Notes: generated by a model from the letters alone, not told the origin. Shown: positions 1 to 7,660, counted from the first letter of the stretch. The stretch: DNA of 50,559 nucleotides from an uncultured Lachnospiraceae bacterium (GCA_949743325.1 CATJTQ010000136.1:1-50559), one strand, 5' to 3'. Numbers and translations are program-made.

Positions 1-98
1 ATTCATATGAATTCAAGAATTATGAGCAGGCTCCTTCTGATGTTCAGCAAAAAGAAGTTGAGGCACGCGCGTCAAAATTAGATAACAGCGAAGATTAA
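1..98 (+). CDS. 3' end of an unidentified gene (partial)
   Basis: The frame starting at base 3 is open from the window edge to a TAA at 96-98 and gives a hydrophilic, charged C-terminal tail ending in LDNSED. The other forward frames are less protein-like: one stops at once and one runs only to a TAG at 79-81 with a basic, unremarkable sequence. No domain can be recognised from 31 residues. A terminator at 216-251 lies downstream, consistent with this being the last or second-to-last gene of an upstream unit. Function cannot be stated. Confidence 0.45.
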   Translation, partial: SYEFKNYEQAPSDVQQKEVEARASKLDNSED

Positions 99-111
99 AA
101 TTACAGTTTTG

Positions 112-231
112 ATGGGGTTAATATTGATATTTATAAATAAAAGTAATGACAAAAAATTTATTGCAGCATACATGATTATTTTAGTTGTTTTGGCAGCAGC
201 AACAGTAGCGTTGGGAGCTGGTATCTTTTAG
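112..231 (+). CDS. possible 39-aa single-pass membrane peptide
   Basis: An ATG at 112 opens a 39-codon frame with a lysine-containing N-terminal part (about residues 10-15) and one hydrophobic stretch (about residues 16-39, rich in Ile/Val/Ala/Leu/Gly), as expected for a one-helix membrane peptide. The TAG stop at 229-231 lies in the loop of the terminator hairpin at 216-240. No good ribosome binding site precedes the ATG, and an in-frame TTG at 109 is no better. It may be a real small gene co-transcribed with the upstream partial gene or simply a chance frame running into the terminator. Confidence 0.25.
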   Translation: MGLILIFINKSNDKKFIAAYMIILVVLAAATVALGAGIF

Positions 232-251
232 ATACCAGCTTTCCGTTGTTT
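216..251 (+). terminator. Rho-independent terminator
   Basis: A perfect 11-bp inverted repeat (arms 216-226 and 230-240, loop TTT) is followed by a T-rich stretch TTCCGTTGTTT. It closes the transcription unit entering from the left edge. The U tract is interrupted by CCG, so efficiency is uncertain. Confidence 0.65.
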
Positions 252-330
252 CACAAGGTATACTTACAGTATACCGTAAGACATGACCCTGCGGGGCGGG
301 TAAACAACTGCGTTGTTTCACAAGGTATAC
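244..330. repeat. 20-bp direct repeat with interleaved small hairpins
   Basis: The 20-mer CGTTGTTTCACAAGGTATAC occurs at 244-263 and again at 311-330, 67 bp apart. Between and overlapping the copies are two perfect short hairpins: GGTATAC (257-263) pairs with GTATACC after TTACA, and AAACAAC (302-308) pairs with GTTGTTT (312-318) across a three-base loop. The arrangement looks like a remnant of a small repeated element or a structured leader rather than coding DNA. No protein is evident here. Confidence 0.55.
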
Positions 331-345
331 ATTTTAGACATAGTA

Positions 346-373
346 TTGTCACATGTTAATTATATAATATATA
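346..373 (+). promoter_or_regulatory. possible sigma-A-type promoter for the ECF sigma gene
   Basis: TTGTCA at 346-351 and TATATA at 368-373 are separated by 16 bp. The region is so AT-rich that a chance match is likely, and it would leave a leader of about 145 nt. No other intact promoter was seen between the repeat region and the sigma gene. Confidence 0.25.
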
Positions 374-486
374 AGACTTTTGTGTATATAAAACAGTTAT
401 TGTGTTTATGTAATTGTTTGTTGTATACAGAAATAAAATTTCATATTCATGCACCAAAATGCATTTCAACAGACACTATATATATG

Positions 487-498
487 TCAACATGTTGA
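487..498. promoter_or_regulatory. 12-bp perfect palindrome upstream of the ECF sigma gene
   Basis: TCAACATGTTGA is a perfect 12-bp palindrome ending about 13 bp before the AAAGGAG ribosome binding site of the sigma gene. Position and symmetry suit an operator for a dimeric regulator or a translational control element, but no specific regulator can be named. Confidence 0.3.
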
Positions 499-523
499 AC
501 GGTAACATATAAAGGAGAAATCT

Positions 524-1027
524 ATGGAAAAAAGTAGTTTGGTACAGCGCGCAAAAGACGGAGATGTCAATGCTTTTGCAGAGTTGTACAAGGAAATTTA
601 CAAAGATTTGTATAGATTTGCGCTCTATATGCTTAAGAATCCAACGGATGCAGAAGATATTGTGAGTGATACAGTAGTTAACGCCTTTGCCGCAATACAT
701 AAACTTCGCTCAGCGGATGCATTTAAGGCATGGATATTTAAAATTCTTTCAAATAAATGCCGCAGTAAGCTAAAAGAGTACAGCGATAAATATACGGTCT
801 TTGATGTATGTGCAGACCCTGTTTTGACAGTGGATAGCTGTGCAGATGATGTTATAACAAGACAGGCGTTTTATGAGCTGACTGAGCAGGAACGTATTAT
901 TATAGGGCTTCATATATTCGGAGGTTATACAAGTAAAGAAATTTCCAGAGCCCTCAAATTAAACGAAAATACTGTGCGCTCAAAGGAACGTCGGGCTTTA
1001 GAAAAATTAGCTGAAAAATTGAGGTGA
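524..1027 (+). CDS. ECF-type RNA polymerase sigma factor
   Basis: This 167-aa protein has the two-domain layout of extracytoplasmic-function sigma factors. Sigma-2 (about residues 10-80) includes LYRFALYMLKNPTDAEDIVSD, the core-binding and -10 recognition region, and sigma-4 (about residues 115-165) includes the helix-turn-helix YTSKEISRALKLNENTVRSK that reads the -35 element. It should direct RNA polymerase to a small regulon in response to an envelope or extracellular signal. The ATG at 524 follows AAAGGAG with good spacing. The downstream membrane protein starts five bases after this stop and shares its ribosome binding site with the end of this gene, a typical sigma/anti-sigma coupling. 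The ECF subgroup and target promoters cannot be decided from sequence alone. Confidence 0.93.
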   Translation: MEKSSLVQRAKDGDVNAFAELYKEIYKDLYRFALYMLKNPTDAEDIVSDTVVNAFAAIHKLRSADAFKAWIFKILSNKCRSKLKEYSDKYTVFDVCADPVLTVDSCADDVITRQAFYELTEQERIIIGLHIFGGYTSKEISRALKLNENTVRSKERRALEKLAEKLR

Positions 1028-1032
1028 TTTAT

Positions 1033-3099
1033 ATGTATGAAAGAGAAATTTTAGATAAGATAAGAGATTCAGCAGAAAATATTGAGGTACCCAAAAATCT
1101 TTCTCCTGATAATCTACAGAAAGTGTTGTTATGCAAGAATAGCAAGAGTCAAGAAGATAAAAATATTTTTAGTAAGAGGAAGTTATGGCATATAAATAAA
1201 ATTCTTGCAAAGACAGCAGTGTTTGTATTGATTATTGCGGCCACAGCAGGCATTGGACTTGGAATTTATTCCAATACATTGAACAGTGGGAGTGATAAAG
1301 CAAATGTGGATGGAAATAAAATAAATATTTTCAATACTAAAGATGAAAAATCTGACAGCGAAGAATTAACAGGTACGCAAAAGAAACAGTCTGTAGGTGA
1401 TGCATATGTAATTGCACAAGATTATAATAATGTCTATAATACTATTGAAAAATATTATTCAACTTATGTTCGTGATAGTAATATCAGTGGAATGGAAAGC
1501 GGAATTGCTTTTGAAGAGAAGTCAGCTGATCTTTCTGAAAAGGCTGAGTATGGCAGTGCAAACCGTCAGGAAGATGCTGAATCGTTGTTGGAATATTCAA
1601 CTACAAATGTTCAAACTGAAAATATTGATGAGAGTGATATTGTAAAAACAGACGGAAGATATATATACAAGACAACAATAGACGGCGTATGCATAACAGA
1701 TATACAAACAGACGATATGAAAGTTGTCGGGAATATTAAATTAGACATATATAAAAAAGAAGGTTTCAAGGAAATTAAAGAAATATATGTGGATAATAAT
1801 AAGCTGAATATTATTGTTGAAACTGATAACAGCGATATTTTAGATGATGGCATTATTGCATATGAAGAAATAGGTTATCTAACAGATGTTAAGCGTATTA
1901 GTACAAAAGTAAGCACAAGTGTTATCACATATGATATTACTGACAGAGAGAATCCGTTATACGAAGGTGAAGTAGAACAGGATGGAAGTTATTATAGTTC
2001 AAGAAAAAAAGGTGATATAGTTTATCTTTTTACGAATAAATATATGGAGCTTCCTGATAATGATACTCACAAAATAGAGGATGAGATACCAAAAGTCGGA
2101 GGTCAGAAAATACCTGCTGAAGACATTTATTTAGCTGATATGGGTTGTAATGCGTTTATTATCACTTCAGTAGATATTATGGAATGTAAAAAATATGTTG
2201 ATACAGCAATGATTTTAAATAATGCTGATATTTATATGGGCAGTGAATATCTATATCTATATAATAATGGATATAATTCCGATAATACTGTTATTACAAG
2301 ATTTTCTATGACTGATGGAGTAATAAGCGGGGATACTTCTGGAATAGTTAAAGGTAATATCACGGATACATTTTCTATAAATGAATATAATGGTAAATTA
2401 CGTGTTGTTACATGGAGCTGGAATGAAGAAAGTTCAAGTGATGTTTTTCTGCTTGATGATGATTTAAGCGTTACAGGCGCAATTAGAGGTTTGGCAAGAA
2501 ATGAGGAGATAAAATCTGCAAGATTTATAGGAGATAAATTGTATTTAGTGACATATGAAAATACAGATCCTTTGTTTATAATAGATTTATCTGATGAAGC
2601 CAATCCTGAAGTGCTTTCCAGTCTTGAAATAACAGGTTTTTCAGAATATCTTCATATTTGGAATGATGGTATGCTGTTAGGTTTTGGTATTGAGACAGAT
2701 CCACATTCAGGAGAATGGGAAGGAATTAAACTGTGTGCGTTTGATGTCAGAGATGAAGCTGACGTAAAAGTTGCAGACACATTCTATTTGAAAAATAAAA
2801 ATTATTCATCAGATGCATTATATGATTATAAATGCATTCTTGCGGACAGAAATGCAAATTTATTTGGATTTGCTGTTGAACTTGGTGATAGAACTACTAC
2901 TGTAAAATATGAACTTTTTACATTAAAGGACGGAAAGCTGCACAGGCTTCTTGATGAGGAAATAGATAAATCTGTTTTAGTGTCGGAAGTTAGGGGTTTA
3001 TATTCAGGTAAACATTTCTATATTGTCAGTGAAAAGGGAATAAAATCTTTTGATATGGAAAATAATTATTCAAAAGTCAATGAAATTTTATTTCCGTGA
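1033..3099 (+). CDS. membrane-anchored C-terminal beta-propeller protein, probable sensor/anti-sigma partner
   Basis: The 688-aa product has a short cytoplasmic N-terminus (about residues 1-57), one transmembrane helix (about 58-78) and a large extracellular part. The extracellular part resembles the secreted beta-propeller family distantly related to WD-40 (COG4880/PF09826): it has repeated strands such as VKTDGRYIYKTTIDGVCITD, DNNKLNIIVE and GDKLYLVTYENTDPLFIIDLSD. I chose the ATG at 1033 because GAGGTGA lies 6-7 bases upstream; the GTG at 1024 would overlap the ribosome binding site. The N-terminal IRDSAENIEVPKNLSPDNL resembles the cytosolic leader of membrane proteins paired with ECF sigma factors. 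An anti-sigma role is inferred from that pairing. No zinc-binding anti-sigma motif is visible. Confidence 0.85.
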   Translation: MYEREILDKIRDSAENIEVPKNLSPDNLQKVLLCKNSKSQEDKNIFSKRKLWHINKILAKTAVFVLIIAATAGIGLGIYSNTLNSGSDKANVDGNKINIFNTKDEKSDSEELTGTQKKQSVGDAYVIAQDYNNVYNTIEKYYSTYVRDSNISGMESGIAFEEKSADLSEKAEYGSANRQEDAESLLEYSTTNVQTENIDESDIVKTDGRYIYKTTIDGVCITDIQTDDMKVVGNIKLDIYKKEGFKEIKEIYVDNNKLNIIVETDNSDILDDGIIAYEEIGYLTDVKRISTKVSTSVITYDITDRENPLYEGEVEQDGSYYSSRKKGDIVYLFTNKYMELPDNDTHKIEDEIPKVGGQKIPAEDIYLADMGCNAFIITSVDIMECKKYVDTAMILNNADIYMGSEYLYLYNNGYNSDNTVITRFSMTDGVISGDTSGIVKGNITDTFSINEYNGKLRVVTWSWNEESSSDVFLLDDDLSVTGAIRGLARNEEIKSARFIGDKLYLVTYENTDPLFIIDLSDEANPEVLSSLEITGFSEYLHIWNDGMLLGFGIETDPHSGEWEGIKLCAFDVRDEADVKVADTFYLKNKNYSSDALYDYKCILADRNANLFGFAVELGDRTTTVKYELFTLKDGKLHRLLDEEIDKSVLVSEVRGLYSGKHFYIVSEKGIKSFDMENNYSKVNEILFP

Positions 3100-3190
3100 G
3101 CAACAAGCCAGGCGACTGTTTGAGTCTTAGGTCCTGACAACTTACTGCGGCATATTCTTCCGAATATTATTGACAAAAGAGGAGATAGTA

Positions 3191-4141
3191 ATGAAGCGAC
3201 AATTAAGAAGAAAGAAATATCGAAGAAAAAAATTCAAACACCTACTATTTGTTTTGTCAGTGCTTGTAGTCTTTCTTATTGTGTTGTTAAGAGGAGAGAT
3301 TATTGCAAATATTAGTGATGGTGAAGTTATACAAGATATTGAACAGCAACCGCAGTATAACCAGTCAGTGACAGAAAATAATGAGCCGGAAGTTGAGCTG
3401 CCAAAGGATAGGTGGAATTATAGTTCTAAGTATGAATATACACCTCCGACAGTTAGAAATGGTATAGAAGTTAAAAGTATTTTAGCAAATTATGCTGAAA
3501 GTTATCCTGAGTTTCAGGATGTGTACAATAATATATCTGATTTTCCTGAAGATATGCTTGCTGCTTTATGTAATAATCCTGATATGCTTGAATTTGTTAA
3601 AGGATATCCATCAGCTGATACAAGTGTAATTGGAAGTATTAGTGAAGAGGATACTGCAGAAAGAATACCGCTTTTGATACAGTGGGATACGAGGTGGGGA
3701 TATTATCCTTATGGAGATGATAATGTTGCTTTATCAGGGTGTGCGCCTACTTGTCTGTCTATGGTAATTGTTGGGCTTACCGGAAATAACAATATAACGC
3801 CTGCAGTTGTAGCTCAATACGCGACTGATCATGATTATTATTTAAAAGGAACAGGGACTGTGTGGAAAATAATGACAGAGGGTTGTGTTCATTTTGGTGT
3901 TCGTGGAAAAATGATTGCTCTTAGCAGAGCAAAAGTTTTCAGTGAACTTGAAAAAGGGCATCCAATAATTTGCAGTATGGGTGCGGGAGATTTCACAACA
4001 CTGGGACATTTTATTGTTCTTGCGGGAATAAAGGATGGAAAAATTATTGTAAATGATCCAAACAGTAAGGTTCGCAGCAGTCGTTTATGGGATTATGAAG
4101 TGCTTGAGGGACAGATTAAAAATTTGTGGGCGTTTAGTTAA
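3191..4141 (+). CDS. membrane-anchored C39-like cysteine peptidase
   Basis: This 316-aa protein begins with a very basic stretch, then one transmembrane segment (about residues 17-35), a spacer, and a C-terminal papain-like domain of the Peptidase_C39_2 type. The predicted triad is visible: Cys184 in LSGCAPTCLSMV, His273 in LGHFIVLAG and Asp289 in NDPNSK. The ATG at 3191 is preferred because AGAGGAGA lies just upstream; a TTG at 3170 would put that site inside the gene. It should act outside the membrane on peptides or cell-wall proteins. It follows the sigma/beta-propeller pair after about 90 bp and may be part of the same cassette, for example as a processing enzyme or regulon member; that link is inference. 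It is not the double-glycine leader peptidase of ABC exporters, which carries extra domains. Confidence 0.85.
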   Translation: MKRQLRRKKYRRKKFKHLLFVLSVLVVFLIVLLRGEIIANISDGEVIQDIEQQPQYNQSVTENNEPEVELPKDRWNYSSKYEYTPPTVRNGIEVKSILANYAESYPEFQDVYNNISDFPEDMLAALCNNPDMLEFVKGYPSADTSVIGSISEEDTAERIPLLIQWDTRWGYYPYGDDNVALSGCAPTCLSMVIVGLTGNNNITPAVVAQYATDHDYYLKGTGTVWKIMTEGCVHFGVRGKMIALSRAKVFSELEKGHPIICSMGAGDFTTLGHFIVLAGIKDGKIIVNDPNSKVRSSRLWDYEVLEGQIKNLWAFS

Positions 4142-4175
4142 TGAAATAGTGAAAATATATATAAATAAATTGACA

Positions 4176-4273
4176 GGGGTGTCGAAAAATGACGGTCTAT
4201 TTTTTCATAATATTTTGAGATTCAGTGATTATCACAAAATATATTGTGCACAAACGTCATTTTTCGACACCCC
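4176..4273. repeat. 98-bp element with perfect 19-bp terminal inverted repeats
   Basis: Arms 4176-4194 and 4255-4273 are exact reverse complements (19 of 19) beginning GGGGTGTCGAAAA. The 60-bp centre contains a second, nearly perfect stem (around 4211-4241, about 10 of 11 pairs) and the palindrome TTGTGCACAA. It lies directly after the C39 peptidase gene, where it could act as a transcription end, but it lacks a U run and is much longer than a usual terminator. A non-autonomous mobile element (MITE/REP-like) or a structured RNA fits better. Confidence 0.8.
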
Positions 4274-4297
4274 GTAATTATTTATTTTTTATGAATA

Positions 4298-4335
4298 ATT
4301 AGTCAAATAGCCATTTTGCATGTTATTTGACTAAT
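4298..4335. terminator. 12-bp inverted repeat between convergent genes, possible terminator
   Basis: Arms 4298-4309 and 4324-4335 (ATTAGTCAAATA and its exact complement) enclose a 14-base loop. It lies 30 bp beyond the stop of the minus-strand lipoprotein gene and also downstream of the plus-strand peptidase gene, so it could end transcription from either side. There is no strong U run on either strand, which lowers confidence. Confidence 0.45.
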
Positions 4336-4364
4336 TTGATAAAGTATTTGATTTATTTATGTTA

Positions 4365-4802
4365 CTATAAAGCTGATGTCAATTCGTTAATATCCTTATC
4401 ATCAACGCCTGCATCTTCAGCGGCCTTAATAAAAGAATCGGCGTCTTTATCAAGTTTTTCTTCTATTTCATCATATTTATTATCAAGCTCATCCAGTGTT
4501 GCGTCATCTACATTTTCAGAATCAGAAAGGCTGTATACATCTTCAAGTAATTTAAAGAGATCTTTAAAATCTTCCTTTATCTCTTTTCCCTCATCAGTCT
4601 TTACTTTCATATCATTAACTACGTTCCGAGCTTTTTTAATTTCTGTTAAATCGGTGAAATCATCTCCGTCAAGTTTATCATTAGTATCTACGATTGCTTC
4701 AATATCAGATATGTAGTTTTTCTTGTCTGCATTTCCACAGCCTGTTAGAGTTACTAAACTCATAGTAATGGTGATTCCAAATATTGCCAGTCTTTTTTTC
4801 AT
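4365..4802 (-). CDS. small acidic lipoprotein of unknown function
   Basis: The 145-aa product starts with a lipoprotein signal peptide (MKKRLAIFG, hydrophobic core, lipobox LTGC with Cys22), so the mature protein should be lipid-anchored on the outer face of the membrane. The rest is very rich in Asp/Glu/Lys and predicted helical or coiled-coil. There is no enzyme motif. On the minus strand a good AAAGGAG precedes the ATG, and a promoter-like pair TTGCAA/TATATT lies about 50-75 bp upstream. It is the only well-supported minus-strand gene in the window. Clostridial genomes carry many such uncharacterised lipoproteins; no specific function can be named. Confidence 0.8.
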   Translation of the reverse strand: MKKRLAIFGITITMSLVTLTGCGNADKKNYISDIEAIVDTNDKLDGDDFTDLTEIKKARNVVNDMKVKTDEGKEIKEDFKDLFKLLEDVYSLSDSENVDDATLDELDNKYDEIEEKLDKDADSFIKAAEDAGVDDKDINELTSAL

Positions 4803-4849
4803 AACGTATCTCCTTTAGTTTATAATATTAGTTAAAAGGTACATAAATT

Positions 4850-4878
4850 AATATAGCATTATGTTAATATTTTTGCAA
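4850..4878 (-). promoter_or_regulatory. predicted promoter of the lipoprotein gene
   Basis: Read on the minus strand, TTGCAA (plus positions 4873-4878) and TATATT (4850-4855) are 17 bp apart, matching a sigma-A promoter, about 48 bp upstream of the ATG. Confidence 0.5.
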
Positions 4879-4966
4879 CTGATAAATAGTACAAAATTGT
4901 ATTTATAAGAGTATATAAAAGCACTATTTGATTTAGTATAGGTATTATTTCGTGTTAAGAAAAAGA

Positions 4967-4995
4967 TTGAATTATAATCACTATAATGTTATCAT
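4967..4995 (+). promoter_or_regulatory. predicted promoter of the exonuclease gene
   Basis: TTGAAT (4967-4972) and TATCAT (4990-4995) are separated by 17 bp, 55 bp before the exonuclease ATG. The predicted start near 5002 gives a short leader. Confidence 0.45.
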
Positions 4996-5049
4996 ATTGT
5001 CGGTGGCACTTTTTAGCACGAATCTAAAATATAAAAGAGGATGGGTTAA

Positions 5050-5727
5050 ATGAGGCATATAGTATTAGATTTGGAAATGAATGAGCTTGCAAAACAATAT
5101 AATAAAGAGAGAAAAATTTGCCGTTTTGAAATTATAGAAATAGGTGCAGTTATGTTAGATAATAATTTCAAAGAGACAGATAGTTTTAAAACATATGTAA
5201 AGCCTCAGTATAATGATGAAATATTGGAAGTATATGAAAATCTTACAGGGATAAAGACAGAGATGGTTAGTGATGCGCCTGTTTTTTGGAAGTCTTTTCG
5301 TATGTTTTCTGATTGGTGTGGTAAAAGCGGTGATAAGTATATGATATATGCTTGGGGAGACAGTGATTATAATCAAGTTGTTAAAGAAATGAAACTCAAG
5401 GCTTATAAACCAAATAAAAATGAAAAAGCTATGTTAAATAATTGGTGTAATTTTCAGCAATTATATACTCATAAGCTTGGAGTTGACCATGCCATTTCAT
5501 TAAAAAAAGCTTTGACTTATGCAGGTCTTGACTTTGAGGGGAAACAGCATGATGCTCTGTTTGATGCTAGAAATACTTCTGAACTTGTTGCAATATGTAA
5601 TGATAAAGTAAGGTTTGAAAAAATGCTTGGCAGCGTAGTTGATGCATTTAAAGAAAAGGAAATAAGTAATTCTTTAGGGGATATGTTTGATTTCTCCAAA
5701 ATGCTGCTACCGTTAGATGAAGAATAA
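5050..5727 (+). CDS. DnaQ-like (DEDD) 3'-5' exonuclease
   Basis: The 225-aa protein carries the three exonuclease motifs of the RNase T/DNA polymerase III epsilon superfamily: Exo I near the N-terminus (VLDLEMNE, with Asp and Glu as metal ligands), Exo II around residues 100-110 (AWGDSDYNQV), and Exo III around residues 170-180 (HDALFDARNT, a DEDDh pattern). It should remove nucleotides from 3' ends of DNA or RNA in a two-metal reaction. It is a stand-alone single domain, closest in style to the ERI-1/KapD-like exonucleases of Firmicutes rather than a polymerase subunit. The ATG at 5050 follows AGAGGA. It appears monocistronic, with its own promoter and terminator. The substrate is unknown. 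Confidence 0.87.
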   Translation: MRHIVLDLEMNELAKQYNKERKICRFEIIEIGAVMLDNNFKETDSFKTYVKPQYNDEILEVYENLTGIKTEMVSDAPVFWKSFRMFSDWCGKSGDKYMIYAWGDSDYNQVVKEMKLKAYKPNKNEKAMLNNWCNFQQLYTHKLGVDHAISLKKALTYAGLDFEGKQHDALFDARNTSELVAICNDKVRFEKMLGSVVDAFKEKEISNSLGDMFDFSKMLLPLDEE

Positions 5728-5799
5728 TATTTGACAATTTATATTATTATATGATAATATGCTATTAAGCATTTTCTAAATGAATAAATTCAGACAGCA

Positions 5800-5835
5800 G
5801 AAATCGGTATAGTTAAGTTGTTCCGGTTTCTTTTT
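5800..5835 (+). terminator. Rho-independent terminator of the exonuclease gene
   Basis: GAAATCGG (5800-5807) pairs with CCGGTTTC (5823-5830), including one G-U pair, and a run of T follows (5831-5835). It lies about 70 bp after the exonuclease stop codon. Confidence 0.6.
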
Positions 5836-6083
5836 AATACAATCTTTTAATAATTTCTACAAAGCAGGGATAATAGCAATTGTAAAATTAAATTGTTATT
5901 AATTTGCTTGTATGTTCCGGGTTCACGGAAAAAAATCAATCAATTATAATTCAGTTATTAAATAATTAATATTTATATTCAGGTTTAATAAAGCGGATGT
6001 AAATAAATCTGTAATTTAAAGAAGAGCAGAAGGGTCAAAAACTGTTTGAAAAAATAAACATTTATACATTAAGAAACAGAAAG
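5836..6083. other. AT-rich intergenic stretch without a recognisable gene
   Basis: No open frame with a ribosome binding site is visible on either strand. The only structure is a short hairpin TTCCG-GGTTCA-CGGAA near 5924-5939 followed by a run of A, which would not terminate plus-strand transcription. No convincing promoter for the downstream comM gene was found. Confidence 0.5.
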
Positions 6084-6099
6084 GGAGGGGAGGACAGTA

Positions 6100-7632
6100 T
6101 TGTTTAGTAAAATTTTGTCAGCGTTTATACAAGGGTTGGAGGTGGTTTTAATAAATGTAGAGGCGGATGTAAGTGATGGTTTGCCAATGTTTGATATGGT
6201 TGGATTTTTGAGCAGTGAAGTAAGGGAGGCAAGAGAGCGAGTGCGGACAAGCATTAGAAATTCGAATATAAAGCTTCCGCCAAAGCATATTGTGCTAAAT
6301 TTATCCCCAGCAAATATTAGAAAATATGGAACATGTTTTGATTTGGCGATTGCGTTATCTGTATTATCAGCAATGGAATATTTTCCAAAGAATTTTATTA
6401 AGGATAAGCTTGTACTTGGCGAGTTAAGTCTTGACGGTAAGGTAAGTCCTATAAGGGGAATACTGCCAATAATTGTAAAAGCTAAAAATCAAGGTATTAC
6501 GTCTTGTATACTTCCGGTTGATAATATAAAAGAGGCGTCATTGGTAAGCGGAATGAATTTGTATGGAGTGTCGAAACTTGCAGATATAATTTCAGCATTT
6601 GATAAGAATAAACCGTTGGTGCCTCTGCATATAGATGTAGCAGATAATATATCTGATGTGAAAGAAATTGAAATTGATTTTTCACAGATTGCTGGACAGG
6701 AAACCGCTAAGAGGGCGGCTGTTATAGCGGCAGCAGGTTTTCATAATCTCTTGATTGTGGGGCCGCCTGGAGCGGGTAAAACTATGCTTGCAAAAAGTAT
6801 TTCTGGTATATTACCTAAAATGAGCATGGAAGAAAGTCTGGAAGTAACGAAAATATATAGTGTTGCGGGTTTGTTAGAAAACGATTCGCCGCTTATTACA
6901 GTAAGACCATTTAGAAGTCCGCATCATACAATATCACAGAGTGCAATGAGTGGCGGCGGCAAAATTCCAAGACCAGGTGAGATAACATTGGCACATAGAG
7001 GGGTATTGTTTTTAGATGAGCTTCCAGAGTTCGAAAAGAATGTTTTGGAAGTTCTCAGACAGCCAATGGAGGATGGTAAAATACATATATCAAGAGTTTT
7101 GGGTACATATGACTATCCTGCTGATTTTTTGCTTGCAGGATCAATGAATCCTTGCAAATGCGGTTATTTTCCAGATTATAACAAATGCACTTGTACACCG
7201 GACGAAGTACGCAGATATCTTGCCAGAGTTAGCAGACCTTTATTGGACAGAATAGATTTGTGCACTGAAATGCAGACAGTATCTTTTGACGAGCTGCAGC
7301 ATAGCAGCGGAGGGATCACAACAGAAGAGATAAGACAGAAAGTGGAGTCAGCAAGGAAGATACAGAGGGAACGTTATAAAAATATAAATATAGAGTTTAA
7401 TTCTCAATTATCTAATGATCAGCTGGAAGAGATTTGTCGGCTTGGAAAAAAGGAACAGGAGTTTATGAGTATGCTATATAGAAAGTATGATCTGACAGCC
7501 AGAAGTTATCATAGAATACTAAAAGTGTCAAGAACAATAGCAGATTTAGCAGGAGAAGAGAGTATAAAAATGTCACATATTAGAGAGGCTGTATGTTATC
7601 GTACAATGGACAGAAAGTTTTGGACAAGATAA
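6100..7632 (+). CDS. comM: ComM/YifB-family Mg-chelatase-like AAA+ ATPase
   Basis: The 510-aa protein has the full YifB/ComM layout: an N-terminal Lon-protease-like fold (about residues 1-170, with VEADVSDGLPMFDMVGF and LNLSPANIRKYG), an AAA+ module with Walker A GPPGAGKT at 221-228, FLDELPEF as Walker B, the SGGGKIPRPGEITLAHRG insert, and a C-terminal Mg-chelatase-like domain with a four-cysteine patch (NPCKCGYF...CTCTP). ComM proteins are hexameric helicases that drive branch migration of recombination intermediates during natural transformation. The TTG at 6100 is supported by the strong AGGGAGGGGAGG six bases upstream and by family alignment from the first residues. It is followed closely by dprA and topA. 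Confidence 0.93.
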   Translation: MFSKILSAFIQGLEVVLINVEADVSDGLPMFDMVGFLSSEVREARERVRTSIRNSNIKLPPKHIVLNLSPANIRKYGTCFDLAIALSVLSAMEYFPKNFIKDKLVLGELSLDGKVSPIRGILPIIVKAKNQGITSCILPVDNIKEASLVSGMNLYGVSKLADIISAFDKNKPLVPLHIDVADNISDVKEIEIDFSQIAGQETAKRAAVIAAAGFHNLLIVGPPGAGKTMLAKSISGILPKMSMEESLEVTKIYSVAGLLENDSPLITVRPFRSPHHTISQSAMSGGGKIPRPGEITLAHRGVLFLDELPEFEKNVLEVLRQPMEDGKIHISRVLGTYDYPADFLLAGSMNPCKCGYFPDYNKCTCTPDEVRRYLARVSRPLLDRIDLCTEMQTVSFDELQHSSGGITTEEIRQKVESARKIQRERYKNINIEFNSQLSNDQLEEICRLGKKEQEFMSMLYRKYDLTARSYHRILKVSRTIADLAGEESIKMSHIREAVCYRTMDRKFWTR

Positions 7633-7660
7633 AAGCTTACAGGATTCGCAAGGAGATAAA

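Noticed and set aside
313-498. 61-codon open frame in the leader of the ECF sigma gene
   Set aside because: It has no ribosome binding site, odd composition (Ile/Tyr/Cys-rich AT-driven codons) and overlaps the repeat region.
4053-4277. 74-codon frame across the end of the C39 gene and the inverted repeat
   Set aside because: It is an out-of-frame shadow of the peptidase gene that runs through the inverted-repeat element; no ribosome binding site.
5001-5020. Sigma-54-like sequence TGGCACTTTTTAGCA upstream of the exonuclease gene
   Set aside because: The GG and GC pairs are one base too close for a sigma-54 promoter, and a sigma-A-type promoter is present just upstream.
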